This document shows, piece after piece, positions 7,387 through 14,673 of a stretch of DNA of 37,707 nt. Source of the DNA: Cloacimonetes bacterium SCGC AAA252-N17 (GTDB lineage Bacteria; Cloacimonadota; Cloacimonadia; JGIOTU-2); contig ASNI01000017.1 in NCBI GenBank assembly GCA_000404785.1, positions 1 through 37,707 of the forward strand, in the 5' to 3' direction. Each line of letters opens with the position of its first letter. Position 1 is the stretch's first letter. Made by a program: the position numbers and the translations under genes. The notes below the pieces were generated by a model, which was not told where the DNA came from, ran no database searches, and was given only the letters and a program-made list of their open reading frames with translations.

Positions 7387-8526
7387 GTGAAAGTTAATGT
7401 AACGGAGCAAGTCGATGTAGGAGTAACAGACACTGAGATTTTGATTGGGATGTCCACGGTTTTATCTGGTCCTTCAGACTATTTGGGAATTAGCTTCAAA
7501 AATGGAGCAATGGCATATTTCAATCGTATCAACAAGTTGGGTGGTGTGAATGGTAGAAATATTAAACTGATTGCCTATGACGATGGATATGAGCCGGGTC
7601 GCTGCATCGAGAATACTTATAAATTGATCGATGAAAGCAAAGTTTTTTGTTTATTCGGAAACGTGGGAACACCAACCACCATGGCCATAAAACCAGTTAT
7701 TATTGAAAAACAAATTCCGCTCGTTGCACCATTTACCGGAGCTGAGCCGTTAAGGCATCCGCTGGTGAAAGAGATATTTCATTATCGTGCCAGCTACTAC
7801 GACGAAGTAGAAAAATTTATTAAAGGAGTTGTAGACGAGCTTGGAATGACCAAAATTTCCTGTTTCTACCAGGATGACCCTTTTGGATATACTGTGCTTG
7901 AAGGCCTGAATAACTCATTAACAAAAAGAGGATTAAAGATTCATTCCCGGGGAACTTATCAGAGAAATACTTCTGATATTCAAGCGGGATTAAACAAAAT
8001 TCTACCTACAGATCCGGATGCAATTGTAATGGTCGGAACCTACGGAAGCTGCGCCAAATTCATTATCGAAGGAAAAAAACAGAATTTTAATCCTATTTAT
8101 ATGAACGTGTCTTTTGTTGGAGCACACAAACTTTTGGATATTTTGAATGATGCAGGACAGGGTGATGGAGAAATTATCACTCAGGTTGTACCTCCCGAAT
8201 ACAGTATGCTGCCCGGAGTAGTGGATGCCAGAAATGATTTGAAAGTATATGCTCCGGATGTAGAATTGAATCATGTGAGTCTGGAAGGATATCTCGCTGC
8301 CAAGGTTTTGGTAGAAGGATTAACCAGATCTAGTAAAAACCTTACAAGATCAAATTTTATTACTCAGATGGAATCAATTAAAAATTTAGATCTTGGTATA
8401 GATCATCAGATTTCTTTTTCTGCAACTGATCATCAGGGTTCAGATAAAGTATATCCAGCGATAATCAATAATGAAGAATATAATTATTTCGAAAACTGGA
8501 AAGTAATAAGCACTTATTTTAAATAG
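7387..8526 (+). CDS. periplasmic-binding-protein-like (LivK/Peripla_BP_6) protein without signal peptide
   Basis: The 379 residues form a complete type-I periplasmic binding fold of the branched-chain amino-acid/amide class: VTDTEILIGMSTVLSGPS, AYFNRINKLGGVNGRNIKLIAYDDGYEP, FCLFGNVGTPTTMA, PLVAPFTGAEPLR and later FYQDDPFGYTVLEG. The GTG start at 7387 follows AGGAGG with good spacing, and an in-frame stop lies at 7363, so no upstream signal peptide is encoded. That is odd for an exported binding protein. No LivHMFG-type transporter genes are nearby. It may be a cytoplasmic ligand sensor, or a copy that lost its export signal when it was moved. Its first about 100 bp also occur inverted at the left window edge. 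Fold call is firm, ligand unknown. Confidence 0.82.
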   Translation: MKVNVTEQVDVGVTDTEILIGMSTVLSGPSDYLGISFKNGAMAYFNRINKLGGVNGRNIKLIAYDDGYEPGRCIENTYKLIDESKVFCLFGNVGTPTTMAIKPVIIEKQIPLVAPFTGAEPLRHPLVKEIFHYRASYYDEVEKFIKGVVDELGMTKISCFYQDDPFGYTVLEGLNNSLTKRGLKIHSRGTYQRNTSDIQAGLNKILPTDPDAIVMVGTYGSCAKFIIEGKKQNFNPIYMNVSFVGAHKLLDILNDAGQGDGEIITQVVPPEYSMLPGVVDARNDLKVYAPDVELNHVSLEGYLAAKVLVEGLTRSSKNLTRSNFITQMESIKNLDLGIDHQISFSATDHQGSDKVYPAIINNEEYNYFENWKVISTYFK

Positions 8527-8900
8527 CAGATTTTGTTTGTCGATCAGAGTCCTGATACGACAAAACTAATATGTTATTATAGAGTGAGTCTGGTTCGATA
8601 TCCTTGGATTTCAGAGCGGAGACACTTTTGTATTTCAGCAATCTCTATTTACCGCTTGACAATTGAAACTGCTCAGAACACTGCTCAAAACAAATAAATA
8701 TAAGGGTGCAAAACGGCATTGTTCGCTTTTGGCTGTCCCGCCGAAGTCCCTTGTTTCGGTACGAAGGCGGATCCGCTGTTAATAAATTATGTGATTATTT
8801 TAAGAAAAGATAACGTCGCTGCAATTCAAACAATAACAAGAGAAGAAAGAGTCGTAAAAGCACAATTCAATATTTTCGATGGTTTGGATAACAAATATAT
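8527..8900. other. non-coding island sequence, partly a degraded copy of 7260-7310
   Basis: No credible gene. Around 8650-8687 the sequence tatttaccgcttgacaattg... followed by actgctcagaacact resembles the stretch at 7267-7303 upstream of the binding-protein gene, so the region downstream of that gene shares sequence with the region upstream. The rest (8700-8900) shows no recognisable content. Confidence 0.5.
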
Positions 8901-9009
8901 CTGGATCGTGTGCAAACATATCCTTCATAGAAGTGTGCTGCATTGTTTCGTAATGTTCCTGTAGTTTATTCCATGCATCAGTTTTTTCAGGATCTATCTT
9001 TTTGAGCAT
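8901..9009 (-). pseudogene. pgi 5'-end remnant (copy C) with its leader to about 9065
   Basis: From the ATG at 9009 about 36 codons match the start of pgi (MLKKIDPEKTDAWNKLQ, MQHTSMKDMFAHDPD), after which the frame continues into unrelated sequence. It is more diverged from pgi than copy B but longer and without a frameshift. GGAGG and the leader are kept: TTCATCTATCA at 9026-9036 and TTGACA at 9058-9063, 21 bases apart. A purine-rich tract follows on the plus strand (9066-9105), as at pgi. Confidence 0.85.
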
Positions 9010-9308
9010 GAAACCTCCGGAATTATGATAGATGAAGTTTTATTGGAGTGCATATTTTGTCAAAGAAAGTAAAAATGGAGGAAAGGAAAAGGGAGAAGGG
9101 GGGATGGATCTGAAATATTAAAACATTAATGGTGTTAAAAAATTACGAAAAGACATGGTAGAGTGTTTTTAGCTATGTGAGGTTTAATAGCAAGTAGATA
9201 AATACATTAAATTAAAAATTTGACATGAAGGGAAGGAAATTAAATAAAAAGATTTAAAAAATTAAATTGTTTCTTATTTTAAAGTGGAAGAAAAAAAATT
9301 GTTAAAGG

Positions 9309-10181
9309 ATGAAGTGGAAAAAAATGATAAAACAAGATATTATCTCTAAGAAAACAAGGTTGGAATTAAGGGAATATTTTGTTGGGACAATTTTAAGAGA
9401 AATAAAAATGGAATTTGATGCTGTTGATATTGATTGTGATTATGATTATGAACCACCTGAAGATGGGCAAAGAAGATCTTTAGTAGAACAATATTATCAT
9501 ACTTTAGATTTTAATGATCCAATAGATGTAAGAAAGTTTATAAATTTGTATGGTAATGTATTATCAACTTTAGAAGATAGAACAAAAAACGATTTATATC
9601 CAAAAGATACAAAAAAAATAAATAGAATAATATTTAATGGTTTGAAGAAATGGATTGAAAAAGATGGTTTTATTTATGAAGATGGAAATATTAAAGAAAA
9701 TACAAAAAATATATTAATTGATGAAACAGTTAAAACATTAGAAAAAATTGATGGAGATTATGTAAATAAGCAGTTAGAAAGAATTAATGAGTCAATTGAA
9801 AAGGAGCCAGATCTTGCTATCGGTACTGCAAAAGAATTAATTGAAACCGTATGCAAAACAATACTTGATGAAAGAAATGTAGATTATGGAAAAAGTGAGA
9901 AAATAGGAGAACTTGTAAAAAAAGTAAGGAAAGTAATAAAATTATTACCAGATGATATAGATAATAAGGTAAAGGGAGAAGGAGTAATAAAAGTACTATT
10001 AAGTAATCTTGGAAATATTGCGCAAAATATGGCTGAATTGAGAGGTTTATATGGAACAGGGCATGGGAAAAGTGCAAAAACAAAGAGTGGATTAACGCAA
10101 AGGCACGCTAGGTTAGCTGCAGGAGCAGCATCGACTCTTGCAATTTTTTTATATGAAACACATTTAGAAAGAGAGAAATGA
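9309..10181 (+). CDS. Abi_C-domain protein (abortive-infection C-terminal domain), candidate defence gene
   Basis: 290 residues. The C-terminal third carries the features of the Abi_C family: AIGTAKELIETVCKTIL (about residue 171), then LLSNLGNIAQNMAELRGLYGTGHGK and HARLAAGAASTLAIFLYETH close to the end. The N-terminal half (LRDYF-type opening, DGQRRSLVEQYYHTLDFND) is a separate region I cannot name. Abi_C occurs in AbiJ-like and other presumed phage-exclusion proteins; the biochemical activity of this one is unknown. The start could be 9309 or Met-6 at 9324; neither has a strong ribosome site. The gene is clearly more AT-rich than pgi and typA. It overlaps the next gene by ATGA, indicating a two-gene operon, and lies in a mosaic island, suggesting horizontal origin. 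Confidence 0.75.
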   Translation: MKWKKMIKQDIISKKTRLELREYFVGTILREIKMEFDAVDIDCDYDYEPPEDGQRRSLVEQYYHTLDFNDPIDVRKFINLYGNVLSTLEDRTKNDLYPKDTKKINRIIFNGLKKWIEKDGFIYEDGNIKENTKNILIDETVKTLEKIDGDYVNKQLERINESIEKEPDLAIGTAKELIETVCKTILDERNVDYGKSEKIGELVKKVRKVIKLLPDDIDNKVKGEGVIKVLLSNLGNIAQNMAELRGLYGTGHGKSAKTKSGLTQRHARLAAGAASTLAIFLYETHLEREK

Positions 10182-10792
10182 TAGAACAAAAATGCAAGTT
10201 AGATTACAATGATTGTAAGAAGATTAGAGATGAGCTTTTTATGTTTATATGGAGCTTTAAACATGGTGATAATATTATGTATAACTTCGAAATATTAAAA
10301 GCTCTCTTTGAAACGGCAAAAATAAATGAAAAAAATGATATATTAAACAAGCCGATAACAATAACAATAGTATCAATTATTGAAGCTATATTAGTTGATT
10401 TTATTTATAGATTATATGGAGCAACAAATCATCTTTCAGTGGGTTTAGATTATATAAAAGTAAAATCGATAAAAAAGGAAATTGAAAGTAAAAAGGTAAA
10501 AAAAAGAGATAAAGAAAGTGGGAGTATATATTATTCAATAAAAAAATATAATTATTCCGATATAATAAAAATAATGAGTAAATATGAGTTATTTGGAAAC
10601 AAAAATGATATAATATATGATAGCTTGAAAGAATTTGGTAATATGAGGAACAGAGTTCATATTGAAAATTATTATAACAATTTAGAAGATAGAGAAGAAA
10701 AAGTTTTTACAAGCGCTAGAGTGGAGAAACTTGAAGAAATACTATTTGAACTTTGGAAAATGATGATAAATAAACATCAGAGACCATGGTGA
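10178..10792 (+). CDS. uncharacterised protein with RNRVH motif (possibly HEPN-like), partner of the Abi_C protein
   Basis: 204 residues, mostly predicted alpha-helical, lysine- and isoleucine-rich, encoded by very AT-rich DNA. Its ATG overlaps the Abi_C stop (ATGA), so the two are translationally coupled. Residues about 150-165 read LKEFGNMRNRVHIENYY. This resembles the C-terminal R-N-x-x-H helix of several HEPN ribonuclease-like families, but the spacing here is R-x3-H rather than the canonical R-x4-6-H, so the assignment is weak. A hydrophobic helix near residues 60-80 (ITIVSIIEAILVDFIYRLY) is more likely a buried helix than a membrane segment. It could be the effector or the neutraliser of a two-component defence module. 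Confidence 0.6.
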   Translation: MIEQKCKLDYNDCKKIRDELFMFIWSFKHGDNIMYNFEILKALFETAKINEKNDILNKPITITIVSIIEAILVDFIYRLYGATNHLSVGLDYIKVKSIKKEIESKKVKKRDKESGSIYYSIKKYNYSDIIKIMSKYELFGNKNDIIYDSLKEFGNMRNRVHIENYYNNLEDREEKVFTSARVEKLEEILFELWKMMINKHQRPW

Positions 10793-11118
10793 GATAATTA
10801 TAATTTTTTGATTAAAGCGTAATGAAAATAATGAAAAAAATTAAAATATCGCTGGAATCAGGAATAGATCTATTTGTTATTATATAAAAATATGGATAGA
10901 AAAAACTCACTACCAGTTTTTTTGTATGAAATAAGCATACAGATGTATGCACAAAGGATACAATATGCTTGCTGAAATTAATTTATCCCAAACTTAACAC
11001 TACTTTCTAACATAATTTATACATTCCCTCAAATACATTGACTCAATAACCACCGGATTTTGATAAGACTACTTTTTTGTGACCTGCTGCAAAAGAAATA
11101 ATCATGAAATGAAAAATA
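10793..11118. other. intergenic region with an echo of the typA start and a small hairpin
   Basis: At 10821-10853 the sequence aatgaaaataatg...tatcgct resembles 11108-11142, the start of typA (one substitution and two single-base gaps over 35 nt). A hairpin gcatac-agat-gtatgc stands at 10935-10950 without a T-run, so it is not a convincing terminator. No gene seen; the typA promoter must lie near the right end but I cannot define it. Confidence 0.4.
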
Positions 11119-12945
11119 ATGAGAAAAATTAAAAATATCGCTATTATTGCTCATGTTGATCATGGCAAAACAACTCTTGTGGATGCAGCTCTCAGGCAGT
11201 CCGGCATCTTCAGAGAGAACGAGAACATTGCCGATCGCGTGATGGACAGCAACGACCTTGAAAGAGAGCGCGGCATTACTATCTTTTCCAAAAATGCCTC
11301 TCTTAACTATAAAGATTATAAGATAAATTTTGTTGATACACCCGGACATGCCGATTTTGGCGGAGAAGTCCAGCGCATCATGAAAATGGTGGATTCTGTT
11401 TTGCTTCTGGTCGATGCATTTGAAGGTCCGATGCCTCAAACAAAATATGTGCTGAAAAAATCTCTGGAATTAGGACTGGACCCGATCGTGATCATCAATA
11501 AAATAGACAGACCAAATGCGCGTCCTGCCGAGGTTCTTGAAATGGTGTTCGACCTTTTCTGCGACCTCCATGCAAATGATGCACAACTGGATTTCCCTAT
11601 TATTTTTGCATCAGGAAAAGACGGCTATGCAAGGTATGAACTGGAAGACGAAAATGACGACCTGATCCCTTTATTCGAAACCATCATACACAGAGTGAAA
11701 GATTCTGAAGGCGATGAGTCCAAACCTTTTCAAATGCTGGTTTCAGCCATCGAGTATGACAATTATCTCGGAAAGATCGGAACCGGAAAGATCACAAACG
11801 GGACTGTGAGTCAGGGCGAAGAGGTCGTATTACTCAAGCGTGATGGAGAAAGACTGCTCTATCGTATCACAAAGATTTTCCATTATGATGGCTTGAAAAA
11901 GAAAGAAATAAAAAAGGCATTTGCTGGAGATATCGTCTCACTCGCCGGGATGGAACGAGTCGATGTGGGAGAAACAGCTGCCTGCAAAGAAAATCCCAAA
12001 CCGCTTTCGATCATTGAGATCGATGCTCCTACCCTTTCAATGACCTTCCGAGTTAATGATTCTCCTTTTGCTGGAAAAGAAGGCAAGTATGTCACTTCCA
12101 GAAATATCTGGGATAGACTGCAGAAAGAGCTTCAAACAAATGTCAGCATCAAGATCGAAGGTACGGAAAACGGAGATGAGTTCATTGTAAAAGGGCGCGG
12201 CGAGCTTCAGCTTTCCATTCTCATCGAGAATATGCGTCGCGAAGGCTTTGAATTCCAAGTTTCCACACCCAAAGTTATTTATCGGGAGCTTGAAGGAAAA
12301 CGTACAGAACCTATTGAACTTGTGACTATAGATGTTGCTGATGAATTTGTAGGAACAGTTATCGAAATGCTTGGATACAGAAAAGGCGAAATGCTGAATA
12401 TGGTGCCAGGCAACGATGGCTACACACGTCTGGAATATAAAGTGCCTGCTCGCGGCTTGATCGGTTTCAGGAACGAATTTCTGACAACAACGCGCGGCAC
12501 AGGTATCATCAATCATAGTTTTTACGAATATGAATTTTATAAAGGCGACCTGGACAAAAAAAGCCGGGGTGCGTTGATCGCTATGGAAAAAGGCACAGCG
12601 ACCGGATATTCGCTATTCAATTTCCAGGCACGCGGAATTTTATTCATCGGACCCGGTGTGGAAGTGTATGCAGGTATGATAATTGGTGAGCATTCGCGGG
12701 AAAACGATCTGGTGCTGAATATAGTGAAGGGTAAGAAACTCTCAAATGTTCGTGCTGCGGGCTCTGATGATGCGATCAACCTTGTCCCGCCACGGCAATT
12801 CAGTTTGGAACAAGCGCTTGAATATATCAATGATGATGAACTGCTGGAAGTAACTCCCAAAAACATCAGAATGCGAAAGAAAATTCTCAGAGAAATTGAT
12901 AGAAAAAGGGAAATGAATAGATTGAATAAATTGAGTCAGGAATAA
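11119..12945 (+). CDS. typA: ribosome-associated GTPase TypA/BipA
   Basis: 608 residues, the normal length. The translational GTPase motifs are all visible at the N-terminus: G1 AHVDHGKTT, G2 RERGITIF, G3 DTPGHADF, G4 NKIDRP and G5 FASGKDGYA. The BipA-specific C-terminal half follows with IEMLGYRKGEMLNM, RGLIGFRNEFLTTTRGTGI, ARGILFIGPGVEVYAGMIIGEH and VRAAGSDDAINLVPPRQFSLEQALEYI. TypA binds the 70S ribosome and assists ribosome assembly and translation under stress or cold. It is monocistronic and divergent from pgi, with the accessory island between them. The ATG at 11119 has no strong ribosome site. Confidence 0.96.
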   Translation: MRKIKNIAIIAHVDHGKTTLVDAALRQSGIFRENENIADRVMDSNDLERERGITIFSKNASLNYKDYKINFVDTPGHADFGGEVQRIMKMVDSVLLLVDAFEGPMPQTKYVLKKSLELGLDPIVIINKIDRPNARPAEVLEMVFDLFCDLHANDAQLDFPIIFASGKDGYARYELEDENDDLIPLFETIIHRVKDSEGDESKPFQMLVSAIEYDNYLGKIGTGKITNGTVSQGEEVVLLKRDGERLLYRITKIFHYDGLKKKEIKKAFAGDIVSLAGMERVDVGETAACKENPKPLSIIEIDAPTLSMTFRVNDSPFAGKEGKYVTSRNIWDRLQKELQTNVSIKIEGTENGDEFIVKGRGELQLSILIENMRREGFEFQVSTPKVIYRELEGKRTEPIELVTIDVADEFVGTVIEMLGYRKGEMLNMVPGNDGYTRLEYKVPARGLIGFRNEFLTTTRGTGIINHSFYEYEFYKGDLDKKSRGALIAMEKGTATGYSLFNFQARGILFIGPGVEVYAGMIIGEHSRENDLVLNIVKGKKLSNVRAAGSDDAINLVPPRQFSLEQALEYINDDELLEVTPKNIRMRKKILREIDRKREMNRLNKLSQE

Positions 12946-12972
12946 GGGATAAACCGAACTCTCCCCAATAAA

Positions 12973-13045
12973 ATTGTCACCCTGAGCTTGTCGAAGGGCT
13001 ATAGACTAATACCATATCACACTTCGAGAGCCTCAGTGTGACAAT
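12973..13045. repeat. imperfect inverted repeat downstream of typA
   Basis: Arm attgtcaccctgagcttgtc plus gaag (12973-12996) pairs imperfectly with cttcgagagcctcagtgtgacaat (13022-13045). This sequence type is a common dispersed intergenic repeat in many bacterial genomes. Its position 28 bp past the typA stop allows a role in transcript end formation, but there is no T-tract. Confidence 0.65.
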
Positions 13046-13074
13046 CCTTATTATTTTGTGTAAATGCGTATTTT

Positions 13075-13130
13075 AATGTAACGCAAGATTCCAGTCTTGC
13101 GTACTCAACATTGGTATGTTGAGTTACATT
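13075..13130. repeat. double-hairpin repeat enclosed by an outer stem
   Basis: Two adjacent 22-nt hairpins, acgcaaga-ttccag-tcttgcgt (13081-13102) and actcaaca-ttggta-tgttgagt (13103-13124), are flanked by complementary aatgta (13075-13080) and tacatt (13125-13130), so the whole can fold into a three-way junction. A second copy in inverted orientation lies at 22881-22932. It sits between the convergent genes typA and gatD. Confidence 0.8.
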
Positions 13131-13290
13131 TGAAGCCACAATTCATAATACCTCCATCATTTTCTCTAAGCCCTCTGCTTGCCGCGTCGTAGTGTCACCA
13201 AGGCTGGTACTCTCTGTGCCCTCTGTGGTAAAATAATTCAATTTCTGTATCTGCCATATATCTGCGTTCCATTAGTCTCAGTGCTTGCTT

Positions 13291-14673
13291 TTATTTATGC
13301 ACTTTTTTAATGAATTCTTCCACTTCCGGAATGCCACCCTGATAAATAAGATAACCGTTATAGGGTTCCCGTTTAGTAATATCACCGGCAATTGGTGTAA
13401 GCATGATCTCTTTTACTTTTTCAGGATCATTGGTCTGCCCGAGCGCCCAGCCAAGCTTGATATAAGCAACTTCAGGAAGCATATTTTCTGCCGGAATAAT
13501 TCCATAACTCATCAGATCACGTCCTGTATCATACACGAACATGTGCACATAACCCCACAGAGTCTGAACAGTCATATAAACAGGAATGCCCTTTTCTTTG
13601 CACTTCCTGATGGCAGGATAAAGCGGTTTGTTCACATGCCCCAGACCAGTACCGGCAATGATAATTCCTTTGTAATCATTATCGATGAGCGAGTAGATCA
13701 TATCGGGCTGCATATTCGGATAGTAATAAATCAAAGCGACCTTTTCCTCAAAGTAAGGAAGAATCGTAACATTCCTATCTTTGCGCCTGTGATTATAATT
13801 ATGTTTTATCAGCACAACTCCATCACGAGTAACTGTCGCAAGCGGCACATCCCCTATTGTTCTGAAAGTTGAGCGATATGACGAGTGCATCTTTCTCACA
13901 CGAGTTCCCCTGTGCAGCAAGCCATACTCATCGGATGTAGGACCGAACATACATACCAGAACTTCCGCAATATCAGACGTGGCAGCAGTGGTTGTTGCGT
14001 GGATGAGATTCAAAGCTGCATCGGAAGAAGGTCTGTCTGACGAGCGCTGCGAGCCAACCAACACAATAGGAACAGGTGAATTTTGTATCATAAATGAAAG
14101 TGCAGCAGCAGTATGATGAAGCGTATCTGTTCCATGCCCGATCACAATGCCGTCTATGCCCTTTTCAATCTCTTTTCCGATCGTAATTGCGAGCTTTTTA
14201 TATTGGTCGGGTCCCATATTCTCACTGAAAACCGCAAAAAGTTTTTCGGTCTGCAAATTGCAAATATCAGCAAGTTCCGGAACTGCGCCATAAAGCTCAC
14301 CCGGAGAAAATGCAGGAATGACCGCACCGGTTCTATAATCCAATCGTGAAGCGATCGTGCCGCCGGTGCCTAAGAGTTTTATATTCGGTTTGCCTTCTGT
14401 AAAAGGAAATTTTTTTTCAGGAATTTTATAATGAGCTTCTTTATAGCCGATCTCTTTCATATCCGTGATCGTGTTTACATCAATTCCCACATTGTAGCCG
14501 GTGGCAAGTTTCAGCACAATGTGCATGTCATCGTCATTTTCTGATCGAGGCAGAATGATCCCTTTGAAATTTCCTCGAGTTGTTGATATCTCAGCATCGC
14601 TCCATACACGAACCTTGAAATTCTTCAAAACCGAGAGCGACTGTCCTTTATAACCTTTAAATATATCTATCAT
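13291..14673 (-). CDS. gatD: archaeal-type Glu-tRNA(Gln) amidotransferase subunit D (asparaginase-like)
   Basis: GatD supplies ammonia by hydrolysing Gln (or Asn) for GatE, which converts Glu-tRNA(Gln) to Gln-tRNA(Gln). The 460 residues show an N-terminal small beta-barrel (Tudor-like) region (about 10-75) and an L-asparaginase fold. The four catalytic positions are visible: T106 in GTGGTIAS, T182 and D183 in GHGTDTLHHTAAALSF, and K261 in GTRVRKMHSS. GSQRSSDRPSSDAALNL is also typical. The N-terminal domain and the partner distinguish it from ordinary type-I asparaginase (AnsA). The ATG overlaps the gatE stop (ATGA). GatDE is classically archaeal, so its presence in an otherwise bacterial gene set is notable. 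Confidence 0.93.
   Translation of the reverse strand: MIDIFKGYKGQSLSVLKNFKVRVWSDAEISTTRGNFKGIILPRSENDDDMHIVLKLATGYNVGIDVNTITDMKEIGYKEAHYKIPEKKFPFTEGKPNIKLLGTGGTIASRLDYRTGAVIPAFSPGELYGAVPELADICNLQTEKLFAVFSENMGPDQYKKLAITIGKEIEKGIDGIVIGHGTDTLHHTAAALSFMIQNSPVPIVLVGSQRSSDRPSSDAALNLIHATTTAATSDIAEVLVCMFGPTSDEYGLLHRGTRVRKMHSSYRSTFRTIGDVPLATVTRDGVVLIKHNYNHRRKDRNVTILPYFEEKVALIYYYPNMQPDMIYSLIDNDYKGIIIAGTGLGHVNKPLYPAIRKCKEKGIPVYMTVQTLWGYVHMFVYDTGRDLMSYGIIPAENMLPEVAYIKLGWALGQTNDPEKVKEIMLTPIAGDITKREPYNGYLIYQGGIPEVEEFIKKVHK

Noticed and set aside
8581..8610. ggttcgat stretch resembling a tRNA T-loop
   Set aside because: No matching acceptor, D or anticodon stems can be built around it.
8719..8964. Plus-strand 81-codon reading frame
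   Set aside because: It runs antisense through the pgi remnant and non-coding island sequence, with no ribosome site or recognisable protein.
12037..12516. Minus-strand 159-codon reading frame within typA
   Set aside because: Antisense to a strongly conserved gene; no independent coding evidence.
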